Origin: Desulfurobacteriaceae bacterium | Lineage (GTDB): Bacteria > Aquificota > Aquificia > Desulfurobacteriales > Desulfurobacteriaceae | Length of the DNA: 64,000 nucleotides | Assembly: GCA_027068415.1 (NCBI GenBank) | Contig: JAMOTD010000006.1 | Span: 62,001 to 126,000, forward strand | Reading direction: 5' to 3' | Shown here: piece after piece, positions 20,687-30,403 of the stretch | Position numbering within the stretch: the first letter of the stretch is position 1 | Layout: the number at the start of each line of letters is the position of its first letter | Notes under the pieces: model-generated | The model's input: only the letters and a program-made list of their open reading frames with translations | What the model was told of the DNA's origin: nothing | The model's database searches: none | Position numbers and translations under genes: made by a program

Positions 20687-21856
20687 CTACCTGTCTATGT
20701 CGCCGTGGCACATGTATAGTGATGCAAAAATCACGGGAACGTCGGCCAACTTAACGTTCTTCATCATCTCGGGTATCGCCCAGAGGTTGGCAAAGGATGG
20801 AGCTCTCATCTTGAGCCTGTAAGGCCCCGTTCCGCCGTTGCTGATAAGGTGAAAGCCGAAGCAACCTCTTGCCCACTCAACGTTAACGTAGGCCTCTCCC
20901 GCAGGTACCTTAACTGGGAACTTTGTCCTGTAATCTCCTTCGGGAAGACCTTCAATTGCCTGCCTAATAATCTTGGCAGACTCAATCAGCTCCTCCCAGA
21001 TTACGAGGTACCTTGCGTAGGCGTCCCCTTCCTCTTTGGTAATAACCTTAAAGTCAAGCTCACCGTAGGCGGCATAGGGGTAATCCTTCCTTATATCCGA
21101 GGAAACTCCCGAAGCCCTGAGGGCAGGCCCGGCAAGCCCCAGCTCAATCGCTCTCTCCTTTGAGACCTTACCTACCCCGACGCTCCTAACCTTTAAAGTG
21201 GGGTTGTCTATAAAGACCTCACCGTAGCGGGGGATAAACTCATTCTCAAGGAAGTCAACGGCCGTAACCATCTTCTCTATAAACTTTCCGGTAGGCTCGT
21301 ACCTCACGCCGCCGGGAACTATTGAGGCCGTTGCAATTCTTTGACCGGAGTAAACCTCAAAAGCATCAAGGAACTTCTCCCTGGCAATAAGAGCCCACTG
21401 CATAGGAGTGTGAACGCCGAGAACTCCGACAAAGCTACCCAGACCTATCAGGTGACTTACGATTCTCCCGCCCTCACAGAGGATAGTCCTAATGTAGTCG
21501 GCCTTCTTTGGAACCTTAACTCCGGCAATCTTCTCGGCGGCTATTGAGTAGCCGGTCATCGTTCCGAAGTTGTCTATAAAGCAAGCCCTCTCAACGTTAA
21601 CTATGGCGTTAATCCAAGTCCTGTACTCAACGAGCTTCTCAAGGAGCCTCAGAACGTAGCCTATGTCCGGGTCAACCTTAACGACCTCGTCTCCGTCAAC
21701 CCAGACCTTTAACCTCATGGGGCCGGAAGCCGGATGCTGAACACCCCAGTTAAGCTGTAATAACTTTTCCTGTAAAAGCCCCAAATCTTCGCCGGAAACC
21801 TCTTTGCTCTCCTCAACTACAAAGGTGTAGCCGGCAGTAGCTATGCTGTTTCCCAT
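20687..21856 (-). CDS. nuoD: NADH-quinone oxidoreductase subunit D-like (divergent)
   Basis: NWGVQHPASGPMRL, AEKIAGVKVP, GPALRASGVSSDIRKDYPY, RAPSFANLWAIPEMM; position in the nuo operon. Confidence 0.88.
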   Translation of the reverse strand: MGNSIATAGYTFVVEESKEVSGEDLGLLQEKLLQLNWGVQHPASGPMRLKVWVDGDEVVKVDPDIGYVLRLLEKLVEYRTWINAIVNVERACFIDNFGTMTGYSIAAEKIAGVKVPKKADYIRTILCEGGRIVSHLIGLGSFVGVLGVHTPMQWALIAREKFLDAFEVYSGQRIATASIVPGGVRYEPTGKFIEKMVTAVDFLENEFIPRYGEVFIDNPTLKVRSVGVGKVSKERAIELGLAGPALRASGVSSDIRKDYPYAAYGELDFKVITKEEGDAYARYLVIWEELIESAKIIRQAIEGLPEGDYRTKFPVKVPAGEAYVNVEWARGCFGFHLISNGGTGPYRLKMRAPSFANLWAIPEMMKNVKLADVPVIFASLYMCHGDIDR

Positions 21857-22323
21857 TACTTCTTCTCCTTAGAGGGCTTTCTGTGCTTTTTAAAGTCGTA
21901 AGACTTCCTGAGAGGAAACCAGCCCTCAGCCCACTGGGGAAGGAGCATAACTTCAAGCCTCGGGTTGCCTATAAACTCAACCCCGAACATCTCCCAAGCC
22001 TCCCTCTCGTGGGGCTGGAGGGGCGGAAAGATATCGTGAACGCTGGGGACTGTTAAGTCGTTTTCGGGAAGGTTAACCCTTACCATCACGAGCTTTTTAA
22101 GCTCAAGGTTTTCAAGGAGGTAGTTAACCTGAAATCCCTTACCCTTGGGAGTGTAGTCAACGACGGAGACAGTATGGGGGTACTTAAAGCCCTGCTCCTT
22201 CAGGAATTTGAGGAGCTCCCTAAGGGAGTTCCTCTCCCCGTGAACGAGGAGAATGTTGGTATCGTAGGGCTCACTTTCAAAACCGAACTTTTCTTTAACT
22301 TTCTCCTTTATCTCCTCAAGCAT
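21856..22323 (-). CDS. nuoC: NADH-quinone oxidoreductase subunit C
   Basis: VPSVHDIFPPLQPHEREAWEMFGVEFIGNPRLEVMLLP...FPLRKSYDFK. Confidence 0.93.
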   Translation of the reverse strand: MLEEIKEKVKEKFGFESEPYDTNILLVHGERNSLRELLKFLKEQGFKYPHTVSVVDYTPKGKGFQVNYLLENLELKKLVMVRVNLPENDLTVPSVHDIFPPLQPHEREAWEMFGVEFIGNPRLEVMLLPQWAEGWFPLRKSYDFKKHRKPSKEKK

Positions 22324-22335
22324 GGCCGGTCCTCT

Positions 22336-22806
22336 TTAGTAGGGTATCTCTTCCATACGGTTGGGGTACTTCTTGGCTGCGTTCTCCCTATCCCTGAGGA
22401 TAATCTCCTTTAGCCTCAGGAGGCCCTCTAAAGTGGCCTCGGGGTTTGGCGGGCAGCCTGCAACGAAGACGTCAAAGGGAATGTACTGGGAGACATCTAC
22501 GGCAACAAAGTCCGAATCCCAGTAGGGGCCGCCTCCTGCAGCGCAGGCGCCCATTCCGAAGACGTACCTTGGCTCGGGCATCTGCTGGTAAACCCTCAGG
22601 AGAACGGGGAGAACCTTCCTTGAAACGAGCCCCGTAACTATTATGAAGTCGGCCTGTCTGGGGCTGGGAACCATTACAAAACCGTACCTTTCCCAGTCAA
22701 ACCTTGGGCTCATGAGTGCCAGAACTTCCAAAGAACAGCAACCGCTACAGAAGTGAACTCCCCATGGGGAGTTTGAGCGGCTCCAGTCAAAGAACTTTAA
22801 AATCAT
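22336..22806 (-). CDS. nuoB: NADH-quinone oxidoreductase subunit B-like
   Basis: FCSGCCSLEVLALMSPRFDWERYG; SPRQADFIIVTGLVSRK; MGACAAGGG; VAGCPPNPEA. Confidence 0.93.
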   Translation of the reverse strand: MILKFFDWSRSNSPWGVHFCSGCCSLEVLALMSPRFDWERYGFVMVPSPRQADFIIVTGLVSRKVLPVLLRVYQQMPEPRYVFGMGACAAGGGPYWDSDFVAVDVSQYIPFDVFVAGCPPNPEATLEGLLRLKEIILRDRENAAKKYPNRMEEIPY

Positions 22807-23138
22807 CTCCTGTTTCCTCCAATCATTATGTAGGAGAGGGGAACCATCAGGAGGAGTGAGAATAGGATAAAAACCCAGCCGAACTTGGGGTCTCCCTTAC
22901 CTACGGAGTAGAGGACGAAGAAGACCCCGGCTATATCCATTGCGATAAAGATGATTGCGTAGAAGTAGTACTGGAAGTTAACGCTTGAGATAATAGGTTC
23001 AGGAGCCGGAAGACCACACTCGTAAGTATCCTCCTTAACGGGATGGGGGTTCTTGGGGGCTACGGCAACCGACATAATCCAGAGGGCAAGGCCGAGAGCA
23101 GCTATAACCGATATGAAGACAATGAAGTTGTAGAGCAT
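22803..23138 (-). CDS. nuoA: NADH-quinone oxidoreductase subunit A
   Basis: DTYECGLPAPEPI; FNFQYYFYAIIFIAMDIAGVFF-like core; first gene of the nuo operon. Confidence 0.93.
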   Translation of the reverse strand: MLYNFIVFISVIAALGLALWIMSVAVAPKNPHPVKEDTYECGLPAPEPIISSVNFQYYFYAIIFIAMDIAGVFFVLYSVGKGDPKFGWVFILFSLLLMVPLSYIMIGGNRR

Positions 23139-23179
23139 AACCCTCTCCTTTAAGTGTAGATAAAGATGATGTTATCAAA

Positions 23180-23208
23180 CTGTAAAAGAATTGTAAACAA
23201 TCTGTAAA
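23180..23208 (-). promoter_or_regulatory. Pho-box-like triple direct repeat 5' of nuoA
   Basis: CTGTAAA-N4-TTGTAAA-N4-CTGTAAA on + at 23180/23191/23202; read on the nuoA strand TTTACAG-N4-TTTACAA-N4-TTTACAG. Exact 11-bp period. Confidence 0.5.
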
Positions 23209-23296
23209 AGGTTCATCAAGGAATTTTAAGATAAGGAAAGGGAGATAGTCAAGTATTAAGAAACCCTAAAATTATGTTATCGCTATTATTTTATTT

Positions 23297-24094
23297 TTAA
23301 CCAAACCTTCCTGTGATGTAGTCTTCGGTGAGCTTGACCTTCGGGGTGATAAAGATGTCCTCGGTTCTGTTAAACTCTATCAGCTCCCCCAGGTACATGA
23401 AGGCAGTATAGTCGGAAACCCTCGCCGCCTGCTGCATGTTGTGGGTAACTATGATTATCGTCAGCTTATCTCTGAAGCTCACAACGAGCTCCTCAATCTT
23501 TGCAGTTGAAATCGGGTCAAGGGCACTGGTGGGCTCGTCAAAGAGGAGGACTTCGGGCTCAACGGCTATAGCCCTGGCTATGCAGAGCCTCTGCTGCTGA
23601 CCACCCGAAAGACCAGAGGCTGGGTCTTTAAGCCTGTCCTTAACCTCATCCCAGAGGGCTGCGTCCTTCAAAGCCTTCTCAACCCTATCCTCAAGCTCGC
23701 TCTTGTTCTTTATACCTTTTAGCCTCAAACCGTAAGCAACGTTGTCAAAGATTGACATAGGAAAGGCAGTAGGCTTCTGGAAGACCATTCCGACGCGGCT
23801 TCTGAGTTTTATGAGGTCGTAGTCCTTTTCAAGGATGTTCTCGCCGTCAAGGAGGATTCTCCCCTCGTAGCGGTTCCCTGGGTAAAGGTCGTGCATCCTG
23901 TTAAAGCACCTAAGGAGAGTAGTCTTTCCGCAACCCGAAGGACCGATTAAGGCGGTTATCCTCTTTTCGGGAACCTTGAAGGAGATGTTCTTAAGGGCGT
24001 GCTTATTCCCGTAGTAGAAGTTAAGGTTCTCTACGACTATCTTCGGGGGCTCTGCGGGCTCTATTATGAAGCGCTCTTTTGTATTAAGCTCCAT
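23297..24094 (-). CDS. pstB: Phosphate ABC transporter ATP-binding protein
   Basis: [53 protein letters not shown]. Confidence 0.97.
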   Translation of the reverse strand: MELNTKERFIIEPAEPPKIVVENLNFYYGNKHALKNISFKVPEKRITALIGPSGCGKTTLLRCFNRMHDLYPGNRYEGRILLDGENILEKDYDLIKLRSRVGMVFQKPTAFPMSIFDNVAYGLRLKGIKNKSELEDRVEKALKDAALWDEVKDRLKDPASGLSGGQQQRLCIARAIAVEPEVLLFDEPTSALDPISTAKIEELVVSFRDKLTIIIVTHNMQQAARVSDYTAFMYLGELIEFNRTEDIFITPKVKLTEDYITGRFG

Positions 24095-24104
24095 TTAATT
24101 CCTC

Positions 24105-24947
24105 CTACTTCTTAAACTTGTAGTGGGCTACTATCCTCCCCAAGATGTTTGTCCCGAGAACTCCGAAAGTTAAGAGAATTGCCGCCGCCCAGGCAAGCTC
24201 CTGCCAGTACTTGTAAGGGCTCATCGCGTAGTCGTACATCGTAACGGTAAGGGAGGCCATAGGCTGGAGCATGTTGAGTGTGAAGAAGTTGTTGTTAAAG
24301 GAGGTAAAGAGCAACGGAGCGGTTTCTCCGCCGATTCTCGCAACCGAGAGAATTACTCCGGTTATTATCCCAGTAATTGCAGCCCTGTAGACCACGTCTT
24401 TAATTACCCTGAACTTGGTAGCTCCCAGAGCGTAGGCCGCCTCACGGAGCTCCGGAGGGACCATTCTCAGCATGTCGTCTGTAGTCCTGACTATTATCGG
24501 AATCATCATAATCGCAAGGGAGAGAGAGCCTGCAAGCCCGGAGAAGTGCCCCAAGGGCTTAACCATAAGGGCGTAGATGAAGGTACCCACCACGATTGAG
24601 GGAATGCTCATCATTATGTCGGAAAGGTCCCTGACTATATTGGCAATTCGGCTGCTTTTGCCGTACTCGGAAAGGTAGGTTCCTGCCAAAATTCCGAGGG
24701 GAATGCCTATAACCGCTGCGGTCAGAACTATCAAAGTCTGGCCGACAATTGCGTGTTTTAAACCTCCGTGGTTGTCTCCCGGGGCGGGAGGGTCTCCGAG
24801 TATAACCTCAAGGGAGAGGGAACCGAGCCCCTTATACAGGAGAGTTCCCAAAATCCAGAAGAGCCAGATTAAGCCCAAAAGGGCAGCAAGGGTTGAGAGA
24901 ACGAGAACGAAGTTATTGATAATCTTCCTCTTCTTAAAGGCGTCCAC
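24105..24947 (-). CDS. pstA: Phosphate ABC transporter permease
   Basis: PstA-type permease; AYALGATKFRVIKDVVYRAAITGIITGVILSVARIGGETAPLLFT. Confidence 0.95.
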   Translation of the reverse strand: MDAFKKRKIINNFVLVLSTLAALLGLIWLFWILGTLLYKGLGSLSLEVILGDPPAPGDNHGGLKHAIVGQTLIVLTAAVIGIPLGILAGTYLSEYGKSSRIANIVRDLSDIMMSIPSIVVGTFIYALMVKPLGHFSGLAGSLSLAIMMIPIIVRTTDDMLRMVPPELREAAYALGATKFRVIKDVVYRAAITGIITGVILSVARIGGETAPLLFTSFNNNFFTLNMLQPMASLTVTMYDYAMSPYKYWQELAWAAAILLTFGVLGTNILGRIVAHYKFKK

Positions 24948-24949
24948 CT

Positions 24950-25873
24950 TTACCTCTCTACTTTTTTAAGGAAGAGGAACTTTCCTACAACTATAACTAT
25001 AAAGCTCATAACGAAGAGGATAAGGGCTAAGTAGAAGAGGCTTGAGAGGTAGAGGTCTGTGTCGGCCTCCGTAAACTCGTTTGCGAGGGTTACGGTAATT
25101 GAGGTTGCGGGCTCTAAGAGGGACTTGGGAATTACCGGCTGGTTGCCCATAACGAAGGTAACGGCCATAGTTTCACCGAGAGCTCTGCCCAGCGAGAGAA
25201 TTATCCCACCGATTACCCCCAGCTTTGCGTAGGGAATTACGACGTCCTTCATAACGTCCCACTTTGTAGCCCCGAGGGCGTAGGCAGACTCCTTGAGAAT
25301 GTCGGGAACCATCTTGAAGGAGTCTCGGGCTATTGCGGCAGTAAAAGGCAAAATCATTATTGAGAGGACTATTGAGGCGGTTAAAAGTCCGATTCCGGGA
25401 GTGTAGCCCGAGAACCACTGGCCGATTACCGGGAACTTCCCGAGAGTTGCGTGGATTATCGGCTGGACTTTATCCCTCATGAAGGGGGCGAAGAAGAAGA
25501 GACCCCACATTCCGTAGATGATGCTGGGAATTGCCGCAAGGAGCTCTATCGCAACCCCGACGGGCGTTCTCAAGAAGTGGGGGGCAATCTCGGTTAAGAA
25601 GATTGCTATCCCTATTGCAACGGGGACGGCAATTGCTATTGAGATGATTGTGCTGACGATTGTTCCGAAGATTGCGGGAGCTCCTCCGAACTTCTCAAGG
25701 GGAGGGTTCCAGACGGTAGAGGTTACGAACTTCCACACCCCAAAGGTGCTTATCGCAAGGGAGGACTCCCTGTAAAGGACTATAAAGAGCGCAACGAGAA
25801 TAACGACTACCGCTATCGCAGAAAGGAGAGCAATCTTCCCGAAACTCCAGTCGGCTAAAAAGTCCTTCCTCAT
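24950..25873 (-). CDS. pstC: Phosphate ABC transporter permease
   Basis: ALGATKWDVMKDVVIPYAKLGVIGGIILSLGRALGETMAVTFVMGN. Confidence 0.95.
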   Translation of the reverse strand: MRKDFLADWSFGKIALLSAIAVVVILVALFIVLYRESSLAISTFGVWKFVTSTVWNPPLEKFGGAPAIFGTIVSTIISIAIAVPVAIGIAIFLTEIAPHFLRTPVGVAIELLAAIPSIIYGMWGLFFFAPFMRDKVQPIIHATLGKFPVIGQWFSGYTPGIGLLTASIVLSIMILPFTAAIARDSFKMVPDILKESAYALGATKWDVMKDVVIPYAKLGVIGGIILSLGRALGETMAVTFVMGNQPVIPKSLLEPATSITVTLANEFTEADTDLYLSSLFYLALILFVMSFIVIVVGKFLFLKKVER

Positions 25874-25990
25874 ATTATTACCTCTCCTTAACTTCGGCCA
25901 AATTCTAACAAAGGGGGGTGAGGGTGTAAACTGGTGGCAAATTTCATAATTTCCTCTTTAGCGGAAAAACCGGAAGAAAGGAGAGCTCCC

Positions 25991-28900
25991 ATGGAAACGG
26001 TAAACAGGGGCGACTTTGTCCACCTTCACCTCCACTCCCAGTACTCAATCCTTGACGGTGCAATAAAAATCAAAGACCTGGTAAAAAAGGCAAAAGACTT
26101 AGGAATGCCGGCTGTTGCGGTAACCGACCACGGGAACATGTACGCCTCCTACGAGCTGTACAAGACCTGTAAAGAGGAGGGCATAAAGCCAATAATCGGT
26201 CAGGAGTTCTACATAGCAAAGGGAAGCCGTTTTGACAGGAAGAAGAACGAGGACGGTGAGAAAGGGAGCTACCACCTGATTTTAATAGCAAAGAACGACA
26301 CCGGCCTTAAAAACCTTATGAAGCTCTCAACAATCGGCTTCACGGAGGGTTTCTACTACAAGCCCAGGATAGACAAGGAGGTCTTGGAGAAGTACTCCGA
26401 AGGTCTAATAGCCCTCTCGGCATGCATTCAGGGTGAAATACCCCTACTGTACTTAACGGGAAAAGAGAAAGAGGCTGTAGAGGCGGCAAAGTGGTACAGG
26501 GAACTCTTCGGCGAGGACTTCTATCTTGAAATCCAGTACCACGGGATAGAGGAGCAGGAGAGGGCGAACAGGTTTTTAATAGAGCTCTCCAAAAAGCTTG
26601 ACATAGAGCTGGTGGCCACCAACGACGCCCACTACCTGAACAAGGAGGACTGGGAGGCCCACGACGTCCTCCTGTGCCTCCAGACCGGAAAGAAGCTGGC
26701 CGACGAAAAGAGAATGCGATTCCCCAGCAAGGAGTTCTACTTTAAAGATGCCCGCGAGATGATGAAAGTTTTCAGGGAAGTCCCTCAGGCGATTTTCAAT
26801 ACCCTGAAGATTGCCGAAAAGGTAGAGCCGACCCTCCAGACCTTTGAGAACAAGGGCTACCTCCTCCCCAAATACCAGGTTCCCGAAGGCTACGACTACT
26901 TCAGCTACCTTAAGGAGCTCGCAGAGAAAGGTTTAGAGAGGCGCTTTAAGGAGCAGGGAATAACCGACGGCGAGACCAAAAAGAGGTACTACGAAAGGCT
27001 CTACCACGAGCTCAAAATCATAGACAACATGGGATTTCCCGGCTACTTCCTGATTGTCTGGGACTTTATAAACTGGGCAAAGAAGAACGGAATTCCGGTA
27101 GGGCCGGGAAGGGGCTCTGCAGCAGGCTCGCTGGTGGCCTACGCAATAGGAATAACCGACATAGACCCTTTAAGGTTCAACCTCCTCTTTGAGAGGTTTT
27201 TAAACCCCGAAAGGGTAACGATGCCCGACATTGACGTTGACATCTGTCAGGAGGGAAGGGACAGGGTAATTGACTACGTCCGCAGGAAGTACGGAGAGGA
27301 CAAGGTCTGCCAGATTATCACCTTCGGAACCCTGAAGACCAAGATGGTTGTAAGGGACGTCGGAAGGGTCTTAGGAATACCTCCCAAAGAGGTTGATAAG
27401 TTAGCAAAGCTCATTCCAAACGACGCAAAGAGCGTTGAGGAGGCAGTTGAGAGAGCCCCTGAAATTAAGGAGCTTGCAGAGAAAGACCCGACGATTAACA
27501 GGCTGATAACAATCGCAAAGCGCCTTCAGGGGTTAACCCGCCAGACAGGAGTCCACGCCGCGGGAGTCGTCATAGCACCCGAAACCCTAACCGACTACAT
27601 ACCCCTTGCAAAGAGCAAGGACGGAGACATCACAACCCAGTACGACATGGGACAAATTGAGTCCCTCGGCCTTTTAAAGATGGACTTCCTCGGCCTCAAA
27701 ACCCTCACGATTATTGACAGGACGATAAAGCTGATTAAGGAGAGGCACGGAGTAGAAATCGTCCCGACAAAGCTCCCCCTTGACGACGAGAAGACCTTTA
27801 AGCTCCTTCAGGAGGGCAACACAATCGGCGTCTTCCAGCTTGAATCAAGGGGAATGAGAAACCTCATGAAGAGGTTAAAGCCCAGCGTTTTTGAGGACAT
27901 AATCGCCCTGGTTGCCCTCTACCGCCCCGGCCCCTTGAACTCGGGAATGGCCGAGAGCTACATAAAGAGGAAACACGGTCAGGAGAAGGTTGACTACATC
28001 TTCCCCGAGCTTGAGCCCGTCCTTAAAGAGACCTACGGCCTCTTTATCTACCAGGAGCAGATTATGCAGATTGCAAACATCTTAGCAGGCTACTCCTTAG
28101 GAGAGGCCGACCTCTTAAGGCGGGCGATGGGTAAGAAGAAAAAGGAGATAATGGAGGAGCAGAGGGGAATATTCGTAAGCAGGGCGGTAGAGAGGGGCTA
28201 CCCGAGGGAGAAGATTGAGAAGCTCTTTGACGACATAGCAAAGTTCGCCGAGTACGGCTTCAACAAATCCCACTCGGCAGCTTACGGCTTTTTGGCCTAC
28301 GTAACTGCCTACCTGAAGGCCCACTACCCCAAAGAGCTCTTTGCAACAATGCTCTCAATTGACTACGACAAGCCAGACGAAATCGTGAAGTTCATTAAGG
28401 ACTGTAAAGAGAACGGAATAGAGGTTCTGCCGCCGGACATAAACAGGAGCGGAGCTCTCTTTAACATTGAAGGAGACTCAATCAGGTTCGGCCTTGCCGG
28501 AATTAAGGGAGTCGGCGAGAAGGCCGCCCAGCACATTGAGGAGGTAAGAAAGGAGGGGGGCGAGTTTAAGGACATCTACGACTTCTGCCAGAGGGTTGAC
28601 CTTAAAACGGTAAACAGGAAGGTAATAGAGGCCCTCATAAAAGCCGGAGCATTTGACTCAACGGGAGTTCCCCGCTCGGTCAATATGGCAGTCTTAGACA
28701 AAGCCATGGGGGTTGCCCAGAGCATCCAGAAGAGTAAGAGCAAGGGACTAATGAGCCTCTTCGGAGACGATAGCGAGGTTATAGACAAAGAGTTCCCCCA
28801 GATTGAGGAGTGGCCCGACAACGTTAAGTTAGAGTACGAGAGGCAGGCGATAGGCTTTTACCTCTCAGGACACCCCCTCCTTGAGTACAAAGACTGGATT

Positions 28901-29449
28901 GAGTTCGGGTTTAACACGAGCGCCGAAGAGGAGGAGTGGAAGGACGGACAGGAGGTAACTTTAGCAGGAGCGATTACGGAGGTGAAGGTCAGGAGAACCC
29001 AGAGGGGAGAGCTCTGGGCTACCGTGGAGCTCTCAGACCTTGAGGGAACGACATCAATCCTCATCTTCCCCAGCCTCTACAAGGAGGTTATGGAGCTCCT
29101 AACAGAAGGGAACGTTGTTCTGGTTAAGGGAGTAGTGAGGGAAGAGGAGGAGAGTAAGAGCATAATAGCCAAAGAGGTTGCCTACCTTAAGGACGAGCTC
29201 TCAAACAAGGTAAACACAATCGTTTTAAGGCTAAAGGGTGAGGAGATTACCGACGAGTTCCTTAAAGAGCTGAGGGAGTTCATAGAGAGGAACTCCTCTC
29301 CCGCCGGCAAGCCCTTGCTGGTTGAGGCGGAGCTCCCCGACTGTTTTGTAAAATTGCAAATCAACCCCGACTACCGCTTACCCGTTGACAGGGAAGTGTT
29401 AAAGGAGCTCGGCAAGTTAATACCGAAGGAGAGGATAAGAATAGCCTGA
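25991..29449 (+). CDS. dnaE: DNA polymerase III subunit alpha
   Basis: PHP domain FVHLHLHSQYSILDGA; PDIDVDICQEGRDRVIDY; C-terminal OB fold. Start set at ATG 25991 (METVNRGDFVHLHLHS); the ORF extends back to GTG 25934. Confidence 0.96.
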   Translation: METVNRGDFVHLHLHSQYSILDGAIKIKDLVKKAKDLGMPAVAVTDHGNMYASYELYKTCKEEGIKPIIGQEFYIAKGSRFDRKKNEDGEKGSYHLILIAKNDTGLKNLMKLSTIGFTEGFYYKPRIDKEVLEKYSEGLIALSACIQGEIPLLYLTGKEKEAVEAAKWYRELFGEDFYLEIQYHGIEEQERANRFLIELSKKLDIELVATNDAHYLNKEDWEAHDVLLCLQTGKKLADEKRMRFPSKEFYFKDAREMMKVFREVPQAIFNTLKIAEKVEPTLQTFENKGYLLPKYQVPEGYDYFSYLKELAEKGLERRFKEQGITDGETKKRYYERLYHELKIIDNMGFPGYFLIVWDFINWAKKNGIPVGPGRGSAAGSLVAYAIGITDIDPLRFNLLFERFLNPERVTMPDIDVDICQEGRDRVIDYVRRKYGEDKVCQIITFGTLKTKMVVRDVGRVLGIPPKEVDKLAKLIPNDAKSVEEAVERAPEIKELAEKDPTINRLITIAKRLQGLTRQTGVHAAGVVIAPETLTDYIPLAKSKDGDITTQYDMGQIESLGLLKMDFLGLKTLTIIDRTIKLIKERHGVEIVPTKLPLDDEKTFKLLQEGNTIGVFQLESRGMRNLMKRLKPSVFEDIIALVALYRPGPLNSGMAESYIKRKHGQEKVDYIFPELEPVLKETYGLFIYQEQIMQIANILAGYSLGEADLLRRAMGKKKKEIMEEQRGIFVSRAVERGYPREKIEKLFDDIAKFAEYGFNKSHSAAYGFLAYVTAYLKAHYPKELFATMLSIDYDKPDEIVKFIKDCKENGIEVLPPDINRSGALFNIEGDSIRFGLAGIKGVGEKAAQHIEEVRKEGGEFKDIYDFCQRVDLKTVNRKVIEALIKAGAFDSTGVPRSVNMAVLDKAMGVAQSIQKSKSKGLMSLFGDDSEVIDKEFPQIEEWPDNVKLEYERQAIGFYLSGHPLLEYKDWIEFGFNTSAEEEEWKDGQEVTLAGAITEVKVRRTQRGELWATVELSDLEGTTSILIFPSLYKEVMELLTEGNVVLVKGVVREEEESKSIIAKEVAYLKDELSNKVNTIVLRLKGEEITDEFLKELREFIERNSSPAGKPLLVEAELPDCFVKLQINPDYRLPVDREVLKELGKLIPKERIRIA

Positions 29450-29459
29450 GGTTGAAAAA

Positions 29460-30386
29460 ATGGAGAGACTGTTAGAGTTTGAAAGGCAGGTAGACAGGCT
29501 GAGAAAAAAGATTGAGGAACTGAAGAAGTTGGGAAAGCACGAGCCGGCACTCATTGAGGAGATAGAGAGAAAGTTCAGGAAGAAGATAGAGGAGTTCTAC
29601 AGGAACCTCTCTGCGTGGGACAAAGTCCAGCTTGCCCGCCACCCCGACAGACCCCACTCAATAGACTTTATAAGGGCGCTCTTTAAGGACTTCGTGGAGC
29701 TCCACGGAGACAGGCACTGCGGAGACGGTAAGGCGATAATAGCAGGGTTTGGAAAGTTCAACGGCCAGAGCGTCTGCGTAATTGCTCAGGAGAAGGGAAG
29801 GGAGACAAAGGAGAAGATAGCCAGAAACTTCGGAATGCCCCTTCCCGAAGATTACAGGAAGGCCTTGAGGGTAATGAAGTTAGCAGAGAAGTTTAGAAAG
29901 CCGATAATAACCCTCGTTGACACACCCGGGGCCTTCCCGGGAATTGAAGCAGAGGAGCACGGCCAGTCCGAGGCAATTGCAAGGAACCTCTTTGAGATGG
30001 CAAAGCTGAAGGTTCCGGTTGTAAGCGTGGTTATCGGGGAAGGGGGAAGCGGAGGAGCCCTTGCAATAAGCGTTGCAAACAAGCTCCTTATGTTTGAAAA
30101 CGCCGTCTACTCGGTAATCTCACCCGAAGGGTGTGCGGCAATCCTGTGGCAGTCTCAGGATAAGGTAAAGGAAGCCTCAGAGGCCTTAAAGCTCACTGCA
30201 AGAGACCTTAAAGAGCTCGGAATCGTTGACGAGATTATCCCGGAGCCCTTAGAGGGAGCCCACAGGGACTGGGAGACAACCTTTGAGAACTTTAAAGAGT
30301 ACGTATCAAAGGCCTTAAACGAGCTTAAGGGCCTCTCTCCTGAAGAGCTCGTTAAAGAAAGGTACAGGAAATTTAGAGAAGTTTAG
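29460..30386 (+). CDS. accA: Acetyl-CoA carboxylase carboxyltransferase subunit alpha
   Basis: RHPDRPHSIDFIRALFKDFVELHGDR; GEGGSGGALAISVANKLLMFENAVYSVISPEGCAAILW. Confidence 0.96.
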   Translation: MERLLEFERQVDRLRKKIEELKKLGKHEPALIEEIERKFRKKIEEFYRNLSAWDKVQLARHPDRPHSIDFIRALFKDFVELHGDRHCGDGKAIIAGFGKFNGQSVCVIAQEKGRETKEKIARNFGMPLPEDYRKALRVMKLAEKFRKPIITLVDTPGAFPGIEAEEHGQSEAIARNLFEMAKLKVPVVSVVIGEGGSGGALAISVANKLLMFENAVYSVISPEGCAAILWQSQDKVKEASEALKLTARDLKELGIVDEIIPEPLEGAHRDWETTFENFKEYVSKALNELKGLSPEELVKERYRKFREV

Positions 30387-30403
30387 GGGAGGGTTACCTC
30401 CCC
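30386..30403. terminator. Palindrome at the convergent end of accA and the DEAD helicase gene
   Basis: GGGGAGG-GTTA-CCTCCCC. Confidence 0.45.
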
